NCBI RefSeq assembly: GCF_000969605.1
Contig: NZ_JZUE01000004.1
Location: forward strand, 62,001 to 126,000
Source of the DNA: Aquincola tertiaricarbonis
GTDB lineage: Bacteria > Pseudomonadota > Gammaproteobacteria > Burkholderiales > Burkholderiaceae_C
Reading direction: 5' to 3'
DNA: 64,000 nucleotides
Shown: piece after piece, positions 15,681-23,395 of the stretch
Layout: each line of letters starts with the position of its first letter
Position numbering within the stretch: position 1 is the stretch's first letter
Position numbers and translations under genes: made by a program
The notes under the pieces: model-generated
The model's input: the letters and a program-made list of their open reading frames with translations, nothing else
Databases searched by the model: none
What the model was told of the DNA's origin: nothing

Positions 15681-17246
15681 TCAGTTCACGCGCCGTTGCC
15701 GGCCTTGCCAGTAGGGCTCGCGCACGTCCTTGCGCGAGAGCTTGCCGTTGCCGTTGCGCGGCAGCGCGGCCACGAAGTCGATGCTGCGGGGGCGCTTGAA
15801 GCCGGCAAGCCGGCTGTCGCAAAAGTCCATCAGCGCGTGCGCATCGGCGGCCTGGCCTTCGCGCAGCACCACCACCGCCTTCACCGCCTCGCCCCAGTGC
15901 TCGTCGGGCACGCCGATCACGCAGGCCTCGTACACCGCCGGATGCTGGGCCAGCACCGATTCCACCTCGCGCGGATAGACGTTGAAGCCGCCCGACACCA
16001 GCATCTCCTTCCTGCGGTCGACGATGTGGATGTAGCCCTCGGCATCCACCCGGGCCAGGTCGCCGGTGCGCAGCCAGCCGTCGTCGCCCAGCACCTCGCG
16101 GGTGAGTTCGGGCGCCCGCCAGTAGCCGGCGAACACGTCGGGCCCGCGCACGCAGATCTCGCCGATGGCCTCGCCTTCCACCGGCTGGCCGGCCTCGTCG
16201 AGCACCTGCACGTCGGCCTCGCCCAGCGCGCGGCCGCAGGCCTGCAGCAGCTCCGGCCGCTCGCCCGACATGGCCCGTGCGTGGTCGGCGATGGACAGGC
16301 CCACCACGCCGCCGGTGGTCTCGGCCGCGCCGTAGCCCTGCGCCAGCACCGGCCCGAAGGCGGCCCAGGCCTCGCGGATGCGGGCCGGCGACATCGGCGC
16401 GGCGCCGTAGCTCAGCAGCCGCAGGCTGGAGAGGTCGCGGTCCTTCAGCGTGGGCTCGGCCAGCAGCGCATGGATCATGGCCGGCACGAAGAAGCCCATC
16501 GTCACCCGGTGCCGCTCGATGGCCTGCAGGATCTCCGCCGGCTGGAAGCGGTCCATCAGCAGCACGGTCGCGCCCTGGAACAGCATCGGCTGGATGAACA
16601 TGCCGCTGGCGTGGGTGATGGGGCCGCACAGCATCAGCACGTCGCCGGGGCCGGCCTGCATGCGGCCCATGATGACCTTGCGCAGCGAGGCGAAGCGGTT
16701 GCCCACGGTCTGCATCGCGGCCTTGAGCTTGCCGGTGGAGCCCGAGGTGTAATGCAGCACCGCCAGCTCGTCGGCACGCATCGCCTCGCGCAGCGGGGTG
16801 GCGGGCTGGGCGGCCAGCAGGGCCTCGTAGTCGGCCCAGCCCTCGGGGCGCGAGGCTCCGTCCAGCGCGATGAAGCGGCGCAGCCCCGGCACCGATTCGG
16901 CGATGTCCTGCACCATGGCCCGGTGCTGCGGGCCGGCGATGCAGGCCGCGGGCTCGGCATTGGCCAGTGCGTCGGCCAGCTCCGCCGGCGCCAGCCGGGC
17001 GTTGAGCGCCACCTTCACCAGGCCCAGCTTGTAGAGCGCGCATTCCAGCTCCACGATCTCGGGCCGGTTGGGCGAGACGATGGCCACGCGGTCGCCACGC
17101 TGGAGGCCCAGCGCCCGCAGCGCATGGGCCAGCCGGTTGGAGCGCTCCTCCAGCGCGCGGTAGCTGAGCACGCTGCTGCCGAACAGCACGGCGGGCCGCT
17201 CGGGCCAGAAGCGCGCGCTGCGCGCCAGGTAGGTACCGAAGTTCAT
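15681..17246 (-). CDS. AMP-dependent acyl-CoA synthetase/ligase
   Basis: This 521-residue adenylate-forming enzyme activates a carboxylic acid to its CoA thioester. The ATP loop YTSGSTGKLKAA lies at about residues 166-177, the GYGAAETTG and GWLRTGDLARVD motifs follow, and the C-terminal catalytic lysine is in NGNGKLSRKD. It is the first gene of a three-gene operon with an acyl-CoA dehydrogenase and a Bug receptor, divergent from a LysR gene. The start at ATG 17246 has GGAGAC upstream. The substrate class (fatty, aromatic or cyclic acid) is not evident. Confidence 0.93.
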   Translation of the reverse strand: MNFGTYLARSARFWPERPAVLFGSSVLSYRALEERSNRLAHALRALGLQRGDRVAIVSPNRPEIVELECALYKLGLVKVALNARLAPAELADALANAEPAACIAGPQHRAMVQDIAESVPGLRRFIALDGASRPEGWADYEALLAAQPATPLREAMRADELAVLHYTSGSTGKLKAAMQTVGNRFASLRKVIMGRMQAGPGDVLMLCGPITHASGMFIQPMLFQGATVLLMDRFQPAEILQAIERHRVTMGFFVPAMIHALLAEPTLKDRDLSSLRLLSYGAAPMSPARIREAWAAFGPVLAQGYGAAETTGGVVGLSIADHARAMSGERPELLQACGRALGEADVQVLDEAGQPVEGEAIGEICVRGPDVFAGYWRAPELTREVLGDDGWLRTGDLARVDAEGYIHIVDRRKEMLVSGGFNVYPREVESVLAQHPAVYEACVIGVPDEHWGEAVKAVVVLREGQAADAHALMDFCDSRLAGFKRPRSIDFVAALPRNGNGKLSRKDVREPYWQGRQRRVN

Positions 17247-17283
17247 CGTCTTGTCTCCATCTGCTGGCAACCAGTCTAGGCAG

Positions 17284-17312
17284 CGGTTCATGCAGTTTGG
17301 ATAATCGAACCG
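17284..17312. promoter_or_regulatory. Inverted repeat, candidate LysR operator
   Basis: CGGTTC (17284-17289) and GAACCG (17307-17312) are perfect 6-bp arms around 17 nt. The repeat lies in the 108-bp gap between the divergent acyl-CoA ligase and LysR genes. The AT-richer centre (TTTGGATAAT) is unusual for this window. The position fits a site where the LysR protein controls both directions. Confidence 0.45.
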
Positions 17313-17354
17313 TGCGGTGTGATAACGCTGCGGAATCAACGGAAGCGCCCCGGC

Positions 17355-18248
17355 ATGGCCCTGCGACTGGACGACATCGACTACTTCCTGGCCGTGGCCC
17401 GCCACCGGCAGGTGCGCCGCGCCGCGCTGGAGCTGGCGGTCTCGCAGCCGGCGGTCACCAAGGGCATCCAGCGGCTGGAGGCGGAGCTGGGATTTCCTCT
17501 CTTCATCCGCAGCCGGCGCGGCATGGAGCTCACCGCGGCGTCGGCCCGCTTCCACGAGCGGCTGGCCACGCTGCGCGGCAGCCTGGGCGAGGCCATCAAG
17601 GAAGCCGCCGACCTGCACCTGGGCGAGCTGGGCACGCTGCATGTGGGCGTGTCGCCGCTGTATGCCAACCAACTCTTCGTGCCGGCCTGCGTGCGGCTGA
17701 ACCAGGAGCGGCCGGCCGCGCGGGTGTCGGTGCTCATCCACCTGAACGACACGCTGCTGACGGCGCTGCGCCGCGGCGACATCGACCTCAGCATCAATGC
17801 GCTGCCGGCCGAGCTGCCCGACGACCTGCAGGCGGTGCCGCTGATGGCCGACGACCTGTGCATGGTGGTGCGCGAGGGCCACCCGTTGCTGTCGCGCCGG
17901 CGGGTGCGGCTGAAGGACCTGGCGCAGGCGCAGTGGATGCTGCCCGGCCTGGCGGTGGCCGCGCGCCGTGCGGTGGAAGGCCGGCTGGCCGAGGCCGGCC
18001 TGCCGCCGCCGCGGGTGGTGGTGGAGGTCAACAACACCGCAGGCCAGCTGCTGGACCTGGTGCGCCACAGCGACCTGGTCTCGCTGATGAGCCAGGCGAT
18101 GCTGGCCACGCCGGCCGGTGCCGGGGTGGTGGCGCTGCCGATGGCCGAGGCCCGCATCCGCCGCGAGATCGGCATCGTGATGCGGGCCGGCAGCCGGCTG
18201 CCGCCGCTGGGCGCCCGCCTGGTGGAGATCCTGACCGGCGCCGCCTGA
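17355..18248 (+). CDS. LysR family transcriptional regulator
   Basis: This 297-residue protein has an N-terminal winged helix-turn-helix (VSQPAVTKGIQRLEAELG) and a periplasmic-binding-like effector domain. It lies divergent to the ligase-dehydrogenase-Bug operon and probably activates it in response to the acid or its CoA ester. The ATG at 17355 is preferred; an in-frame GTG at 17319 would add 12 residues before the helix-turn-helix. Its stop lies in a perfect hairpin shared with the convergent lpxR-like gene. Confidence 0.93.
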   Translation: MALRLDDIDYFLAVARHRQVRRAALELAVSQPAVTKGIQRLEAELGFPLFIRSRRGMELTAASARFHERLATLRGSLGEAIKEAADLHLGELGTLHVGVSPLYANQLFVPACVRLNQERPAARVSVLIHLNDTLLTALRRGDIDLSINALPAELPDDLQAVPLMADDLCMVVREGHPLLSRRRVRLKDLAQAQWMLPGLAVAARRAVEGRLAEAGLPPPRVVVEVNNTAGQLLDLVRHSDLVSLMSQAMLATPAGAGVVALPMAEARIRREIGIVMRAGSRLPPLGARLVEILTGAA

Positions 18249-18270
18249 GCCGGCTACAGCGCCCGGCTCA
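18246..18270. terminator. Bidirectional terminator-like hairpin at a convergent junction
   Basis: TGAGCCGG (18246-18253) and CCGGCTCA (18263-18270) form a perfect 8-bp stem with a 9-nt loop. The left arm begins with the stop codon of the LysR gene. The loop and right arm contain the stop and last codons of the lpxR-like gene. There is no T-run on either side, so it is not a canonical intrinsic terminator. Confidence 0.5.
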
Positions 18271-19342
18271 GCACGATGCTGCCGAACACCGGCCGCTGGC
18301 GCTGGCCCTCGAACTCATGGCTGCGGTGGTAGCGCGCCAGGGCCAGGCGCCAGGGGCCGTTCTGCAGCACCAGGCCGTAGCTCACCTCGCCGACGAAGGG
18401 CCGGCGCTGCACGCTCTGGCTGCGGTGAAACACGTTGCCGTCCAGCGTGAGGTCGTGCGCCACCCAGCGCAGGTCGGTGCCGGCGAACACATGGCCGGCC
18501 CAGCCCGGGCGTCGCCAGGCCCCCGGCTGGCGCGCCGGCGCGGTGCCCAGCGAGCCGGCCCAGGTGGGCACGCTGCCGAAGTCGTCGGGCAGCCGCGTGC
18601 CCCAGCGCCACTGCGCACCGGCCAGCGCGCCGGTGTTCAGCGTGCCCAGGCTGGCGCCCAGCCGGGCCACGGTGTCCCAGCCGGCGCGGTCGCTGCCGGC
18701 GTCGTCGGAAGCCGGTCCGCGCCGCGCCCACTCGCGCTGCAGTTGCAGCACCGGCTCGTCGCGCAGCTGGTTGCGCCAGCCATTGAAGCGGCGGGAGCCG
18801 GTGATCCTGTGCACCAGCCGCTGCACCTCCTCGCCGCGTGCGGAAGGTCCCACCCAGCCCAGCAGCAGCGTGCTGGTTTCCAGCAGCGGGCCGCTGCGGC
18901 CCTGGTAGCTCAGGGCGGCGGCCAGCACCGCGGCATAGGGCCGGTCCTCGGGGATGGGATCGCTGCGCTCGTTGTCGCCGGGCGTGAGGATGGCCTGCCC
19001 CGCGTCCAGCACCAGGTTGCGCTGCTCGGCCTGGCGCGGCTGCAGCCAGCGCAGGCCGCGGTTGAGCTGCCGCACGAAGCCGGGCAGGCAGTCGTCATCG
19101 GTGAAGCTGGTGAGGTTGGCCGACACCAGCGTAAACAGCGCGCCGTTGCTGTAGCCCTCGTCGCGCCCGCCCAGCAGGTCGTTGTCGATGCGCAGGTGCA
19201 GCTGGGGTGCGCCGGTGGCCGGCTGGCTGCGGCAGGCGGCGGTGTCGTCGGATTCGGCCGCCGCGGCCAGGGTCGCGGCCGACAGCAGGACAAGGCCCAG
19301 CATCGGCCGCCAGGCCGAGCGGGTTCGGAACGTTGGAGGCAT
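18254..19342 (-). CDS. lpxR: LpxR-like lipid A deacylase (DUF2219), outer membrane
   Basis: This 362-residue protein has a signal peptide (cleavage near TLAAAAES) and the pattern of a 12-strand outer-membrane barrel. The LpxR hallmarks are the Asn-Asp pair in RIDNDLLGGRDEGYSNG and the conserved region PIPEDRPYAAVLAAALSY; a candidate catalytic histidine is in LVHRITGS. LpxR removes the 3'-linked acyloxyacyl chain from lipid A and so alters the outer leaflet. The start at ATG 19342 has GGAG upstream; the upstream in-frame extension was rejected. Monocistronic and convergent with the LysR gene. Confidence 0.82.
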   Translation of the reverse strand: MPPTFRTRSAWRPMLGLVLLSAATLAAAAESDDTAACRSQPATGAPQLHLRIDNDLLGGRDEGYSNGALFTLVSANLTSFTDDDCLPGFVRQLNRGLRWLQPRQAEQRNLVLDAGQAILTPGDNERSDPIPEDRPYAAVLAAALSYQGRSGPLLETSTLLLGWVGPSARGEEVQRLVHRITGSRRFNGWRNQLRDEPVLQLQREWARRGPASDDAGSDRAGWDTVARLGASLGTLNTGALAGAQWRWGTRLPDDFGSVPTWAGSLGTAPARQPGAWRRPGWAGHVFAGTDLRWVAHDLTLDGNVFHRSQSVQRRPFVGEVSYGLVLQNGPWRLALARYHRSHEFEGQRQRPVFGSIVLSRAL

Positions 19343-19507
19343 GCAAGCTCCGTGGTGGCAACCGCGCGGCTGTGGCAAGCACTGCGCCCGCGCCGCGGTT
19401 CATGCCGGCGCCGCCGCGGCCGGTCGTTGACCTGCCAGGTCATCGACGCCAGCACCCGCAAGCGGCACAGTGCGGGCACGCACATGCCTCGATACGAAGG
19501 AGTCCCC

Positions 19508-19873
19508 ATGCCCGCATTTGCCATCGCCCACCTGCAGGACGTGCAGTTCGGCGAAGACATCGTCCGCTATCTCCAGGCGGTGGACGACACCTTCCAGCCC
19601 CACGGCGGGCGCTTCCGCAGCCACGGCAAGCGGCCCGAGGTGCTGGAAGGCGATTGGCCCGGCGACGTGGTGGTGGTGGAGTTTCCGGACCTGGCGGCGG
19701 CCCGGGCCTGGTACCACTCGGCGGCCTACCAGGCCATCCTGCCGCTGCGGCTGCGCCATTCGCGCGGCGACGTCATCCTGCTGGACGGCGTGCCCGACGG
19801 CTACCGCGCCACCGAGCTGCTGCGCACACCCGATCAGACCGACAGCAGCCCGCGGAAGCCGCGCACCGCGTAG
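19508..19873 (+). CDS. DUF1330-like protein
   Basis: This small cytoplasmic protein has 121 residues with the ferredoxin-like fold of the DUF1330 family, recognised from the VVVVEFPDLAAARAWYHS segment and the short beta strands around it. Its function is unknown; DUF1330 proteins are often induced by stress. The ATG at 19508 has GAAGGAG five bases upstream. The last 40 bp overlap the end of the convergent DUF4256 gene. A very long in-frame extension from 17297 runs through the LysR gene in another frame and is a shadow. Confidence 0.8.
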   Translation: MPAFAIAHLQDVQFGEDIVRYLQAVDDTFQPHGGRFRSHGKRPEVLEGDWPGDVVVVEFPDLAAARAWYHSAAYQAILPLRLRHSRGDVILLDGVPDGYRATELLRTPDQTDSSPRKPRTA

Positions 19874-20376
19874 TAGGACTGCGCGCCGTTGTGATAGACG
19901 AAGCTGCGGCCATAGCGATGGTCGCCGAACAGCGCGCCGCCCTGCGCCCGCAGCGCCGGCGGCGTGAGCAGCCAGCTGGAGGTCTTGGTGTCCACCGGGC
20001 CCAGCGCCTGCAGCGCCAGGTACTGCGCCTCGGTCAGCAGCGTCAGGCCCATCTCGGCCGCCATCTCCACCGCGCTGTGCGCCGGCCGGTGCTCCTTGCG
20101 CGCCTGAAGGCCCTGCAGGTCGTAGCACAGGCTGCGGCGGCCGGACGGGCTCTCGGCCGCGCAATCGCAGAAGGTGAGCATGCCGCTGGCGGCATCCTGC
20201 GCGATCACGTCGGGCTCGCCGCCGGTGGCCTCCATCGCCGCCAGCGTGCGCAGCGCCGCGGGCCGGGCCTGCAGCCGCGCCTGCACATCGGCCCAGGCGA
20301 TGCCGGCATGGCGGTGGCCATGCTGCTCGAAGCGCTGCTGCAGCGTCTGCAGCAGCTGGGCGTCGGCCGGCTTCAT
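19834..20376 (-). CDS. DUF4256 family protein
   Basis: This 180-residue soluble protein closely fits the DUF4256 family. Diagnostic segments are GGEPDVI, FCDCAAESPSGRRSLCYD, the KTSSW stretch and the C-terminal YHNGAQSYYAVRGFRG. Its function is unknown. It lies 9 bp downstream of the thioredoxin 2 gene on the same strand, so the two are probably cotranscribed. Its end overlaps the convergent DUF1330 gene by 40 bp. Confidence 0.88.
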   Translation of the reverse strand: MKPADAQLLQTLQQRFEQHGHRHAGIAWADVQARLQARPAALRTLAAMEATGGEPDVIAQDAASGMLTFCDCAAESPSGRRSLCYDLQGLQARKEHRPAHSAVEMAAEMGLTLLTEAQYLALQALGPVDTKTSSWLLTPPALRAQGGALFGDHRYGRSFVYHNGAQSYYAVRGFRGLLSV

Positions 20377-20385
20377 GCGGTGGCC

Positions 20386-20808
20386 TCAGGCGCCATGGGC
20401 CTGCACCCAGGCCACGATGTCGGCGGCCGACAGCGCGCCGGCCTGGCGCGCCACCTCGCGGCCGCCGCGGAACAGCGCCAGCGTGGGGATGCTGCGGATC
20501 TGCAGCCGGCCGGCGGTCTGCGGCGCGGCCTCGGTGTCCACCTTGGCGAAGCGCACCAGCGGCAGCCGCCGCGCGGCCTCGGCGAACTGCGGCGCCATCA
20601 CCCGGCAGGGGCCGCACCAGGCGGCCCAGAAGTCCACCACCACCGGCAGCTCGGTGCCTTGCACATGGCGCTCGAAGCTGCCGTCGTCCAGCGCCACCGG
20701 CGCGGCCGGCAGCAGCGGCGCGCCGCACACGCCGCACAGCGGCTGCTCGGCCAGTCGGTCTTCGGGCACGCGGTTCCTGCGGGCGCAGGCAGGGCAGACG
20801 AGTTGCAT
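20386..20808 (-). CDS. trxC: Thioredoxin 2
   Basis: This 140-residue cytoplasmic disulfide reductase has the TrxC layout. An N-terminal zinc ribbon (CPAC and CGVC) is followed by a thioredoxin domain with the active site FWAAWCGPCRVMAP and the cis-proline loop SIPTLALF. TrxC reduces oxidised proteins and is typically part of the oxidative stress response. ATG 20808 starts MQLVCPACARR as in other TrxC proteins. Gap to the Crp-type gene upstream is 46 bp, and the DUF4256 gene follows closely. Confidence 0.95.
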   Translation of the reverse strand: MQLVCPACARRNRVPEDRLAEQPLCGVCGAPLLPAAPVALDDGSFERHVQGTELPVVVDFWAAWCGPCRVMAPQFAEAARRLPLVRFAKVDTEAAPQTAGRLQIRSIPTLALFRGGREVARQAGALSAADIVAWVQAHGA

Positions 20809-20854
20809 CGGCCCATTCTGCACAACACCGGCCACCGGGCCGAAGGCTTCGCCG

Positions 20855-21610
20855 TCAGGCCGCTGCGCCGGCGGGGGCATGGCCGGGGCTGCCGCGCACG
20901 GCGGCCTGCAGCCCGGCGACGTCCAGCACCTCGATGCCGCCATAGCGCATCGCCACCAGGCCGCGCGCCTCCAGCTCATGCAGCGCGCGCCCGGTCACCT
21001 GGCGCGACAGCCCGCACAACCGCGCGATCTCCTCCTGCGACAGCCGCAGCGCGCCGGTCACCGGCGTGCACAGCGCGGGGTTCACCAGCTCGCACAGGCA
21101 CACCGCCACCTGCGAGGTGGTGGTCTGGATGCGGTGGCTTTCCACCACCGCCAGGAACTGCCCGAGGCGCGCATTCAGCTGCCGCACCAGGAACTGGTTG
21201 AAGCCCAGGCTGGTCTCGCACAGCCAGTCGAAGGTGGCCGAGGGCATCAGCGCCAGCCAGCTGTCCTGCAGCGCCACCACCTCGTAGGGCCGGCGCTCGT
21301 GCTTGAGCATCGAGCCCTCGCCCAGCCAGCCGCCCGAGGGCACGCCGCTCAGGGTGGTGGAGCGGCCATCCGCCGACAGGCCGTCCACCTTGACCATGCC
21401 TTCCAGCACGCCGATCCAGTGGCGGGCCGGGGTGCCCTTGGCGCTGACCACCTCGCCGGCCGAGCGGCGGGTGAGCAGCGTCTCCCGCTGGGCGCGCTGC
21501 CATTGCTGCGGCGTCAGGCAGGCCACCCAGGGGGCCTGTGCCAGCAGTTCGACCGGTGCCGCTTTGACTTCCTGCAAGGTCTTGTCCATGCACGACGGGG
21601 CTGCCGACAT
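20855..21610 (-). CDS. Crp/Fnr family transcriptional regulator
   Basis: This regulator has an N-terminal cyclic-nucleotide-binding-type beta barrel (about residues 40-140) and a C-terminal Crp helix-turn-helix, LSQEEIARLCGLSRQVTGRA. There is no Fnr-type cysteine cluster at the N-terminus, so direct oxygen sensing by iron-sulfur is not expected. Two starts are possible, ATG 21610 (MSAAPSC) and ATG 21589 (MDKTLQEV); neither has a good ribosome-binding site and the longer one is given. It is divergent from the second tannase-family gene (gap 150 bp), which it may control. Confidence 0.88.
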   Translation of the reverse strand: MSAAPSCMDKTLQEVKAAPVELLAQAPWVACLTPQQWQRAQRETLLTRRSAGEVVSAKGTPARHWIGVLEGMVKVDGLSADGRSTTLSGVPSGGWLGEGSMLKHERRPYEVVALQDSWLALMPSATFDWLCETSLGFNQFLVRQLNARLGQFLAVVESHRIQTTTSQVAVCLCELVNPALCTPVTGALRLSQEEIARLCGLSRQVTGRALHELEARGLVAMRYGGIEVLDVAGLQAAVRGSPGHAPAGAAA

Positions 21611-21760
21611 TAGGCCGCGCGCCGGCACATGCAACCGGGAAAACACGCTCAGGGAAAGCACGCATCGGACACCGGGCCGATTGGTAGGCACTGGACATTC
21701 TGCGCAGCACCCCGGTGCCAGACTGGCCCGGCCCATCACCAAGAGGCCGAGGAGACACAG

Positions 21761-23395
21761 ATGCACCACCGCAGCCGTTCGCCGCTGGAAACCCACGCCG
21801 CCCTGCCCCTGCCCCGGCTCCGGCAGCCCCGGATGCTGCGGGCAGCCACCGCCGCCGCCCTGGCCTGCTGCCTGCTCGGCCTGGCCGCCTGCAACAGCGA
21901 CGACGACGACGATGACGACGACACGCCGGCACCGGTGGCCACCGCCGAGCAGGCCTGCGCGGCACTGTCGGGCAAGACGGTGGCCGGCGCCACCGTGGCC
22001 AGCGCCGCCACCGTGGCGGCCAGCGGCGTGGCACCGCTGTACTGCAAGGTGACCGCCACCATCGCGCCCCAGCTCAACCTGGAGATGCGGCTGCCGCAGC
22101 AATGGAACGGCAAGCTCTACTACGGCGGCGGTGGCGGCTACAACGGCAGCATTCCCACCCTGCAAGGCGGCAACCTCACCGCGCTGCAGGCGGGCTATGC
22201 CACGGTCAACAGCGACTCGGGGCATGCGGGCAACGTGCTGTCGGCCGACTTCGCGCTCAACGACACGCAGGCGGCCAACCTGTTCGGCTCGCTGTCGGTG
22301 CCCACGGTGATGTCGTCGGCGCGCGAGATGCTGCAGTCGGCCTACGGCAAGCTGCCGGAGCGCGCGTACTTCGAAGGCTGCTCCAACGGCGGGCGCGAGG
22401 CGCTGATGGCCGCGCAGCGCAACCCCAACCTGTTCGACGGCATCATCGCCCGCGCACCGGCCTACAACTGGGTTGGCTTCATGGGGCAGTTCAACCGCAC
22501 GGCCAAGGCGCTGGCGGCGCCGGGCGGCCAGTTCAACGCGGCCAAGCTGGGCCTGCTGGCGCAATCGGTGCGCCAGGCCTGCGATGCCAACGACGGCCTC
22601 GCCGACGGCATCGTCTCCCATCCGCAGGCCTGCAGCTTCGACCCCGCGGTGCTGCGCTGCGCGGGTGGCGCCGACACCGGCGACACCTGCCTGTCGGATG
22701 CGCAACTGGCCACGGTGGCCTCGTGGACCTCCCCGGCCTCCTGGGCGGGTGGCACCTACACCAACGCCGGCTGGGCCTTGACCGGCAACGAGGACGATGC
22801 CGGCGCCTGGCCCACCTGGGTGACCGGCGGCGGCACGGTGCAGGCGGCGCTGCAGTACCTGTTCCAGGACACCACGGTGAAGAACTACCTGGCCCGCGAC
22901 CGCGGCCAGGACTCGCTGGCCTACACCTGGGACGGCAACCTCAACGGGCTGTATGCGCTGTCGGCGCTGAACGACGCCACCAACACCGACCTGCGGCCCT
23001 TCAAGGCCAGCAATGCCAAGCTCATCCTGTGGCACGGCGGCAATGATTCGGCGCTGAGCTACAAGGCCACCACCGCCTACTACCAGGGCGCGGTGGCCGC
23101 GGTGGGCGGGCAGGCGGCCGCTGACGACTTCATGCGCTACTACATCGCGCCCGGGGTGAACCACTGCGCCGGTGGCCCCGGTGCCGACCAGGCGGACCTG
23201 CTGGCCGCGCTGGACGCCTGGGTGGTGGGCGGCACCGCGCCCGGCACGCTCACCGCCACCCGGCAGGCCAGCGGCAGCGCGGCCGGCTTCACCCGGCCGC
23301 TGTGCCGCCATCCGCAGTACGCGCGCTACACCGGCCCGGCCAACGATGCGGCGGCGGCCGCGCTCGCCAGCAACTACACCTGCACCACGCCCTGA
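21761..23395 (+). CDS. Tannase/feruloyl esterase family lipoprotein with intact Cys-linked triad
   Basis: This 544-residue serine esterase is a paralogue of the protein at 919. The signal peptide ends in lipobox LAAC and is followed by a run of eight Asp residues, so it should be anchored as a lipoprotein on an acidic tether. The catalytic set is Ser208 in GCSNGG, Asp429 in HGGND and His468 in GVNHC. Cys207 and Cys469 flank Ser and His and form the family's disulfide (the CS-D-HC motif). Substrates are probably ester-linked phenolic acids. ATG 21761 has GAGGAGA upstream. Its last 22 bp overlap the convergent monooxygenase gene. Confidence 0.9.
   Translation: MHHRSRSPLETHAALPLPRLRQPRMLRAATAAALACCLLGLAACNSDDDDDDDDTPAPVATAEQACAALSGKTVAGATVASAATVAASGVAPLYCKVTATIAPQLNLEMRLPQQWNGKLYYGGGGGYNGSIPTLQGGNLTALQAGYATVNSDSGHAGNVLSADFALNDTQAANLFGSLSVPTVMSSAREMLQSAYGKLPERAYFEGCSNGGREALMAAQRNPNLFDGIIARAPAYNWVGFMGQFNRTAKALAAPGGQFNAAKLGLLAQSVRQACDANDGLADGIVSHPQACSFDPAVLRCAGGADTGDTCLSDAQLATVASWTSPASWAGGTYTNAGWALTGNEDDAGAWPTWVTGGGTVQAALQYLFQDTTVKNYLARDRGQDSLAYTWDGNLNGLYALSALNDATNTDLRPFKASNAKLILWHGGNDSALSYKATTAYYQGAVAAVGGQAAADDFMRYYIAPGVNHCAGGPGADQADLLAALDAWVVGGTAPGTLTATRQASGSAAGFTRPLCRHPQYARYTGPANDAAAAALASNYTCTTP
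21899..21922 (+). repeat. GAC trinucleotide run encoding eight Asp
   Basis: Eight consecutive Asp codons (four GAC, one GAT, three GAC) follow the lipobox cysteine of the tannase-family lipoprotein at +3. The run is a possible slippage site that would change tether length in steps of one residue without breaking the frame. The paralogue at 919 has a shorter Gly/Asp-rich tether at the same place. Confidence 0.7.

Noticed and set aside
17297-19507. Long plus-strand frame continuous with the DUF1330 gene
   Set aside because: It crosses the LysR gene in another frame and the lpxR-like gene antisense, and has no recognisable domain until 19508.
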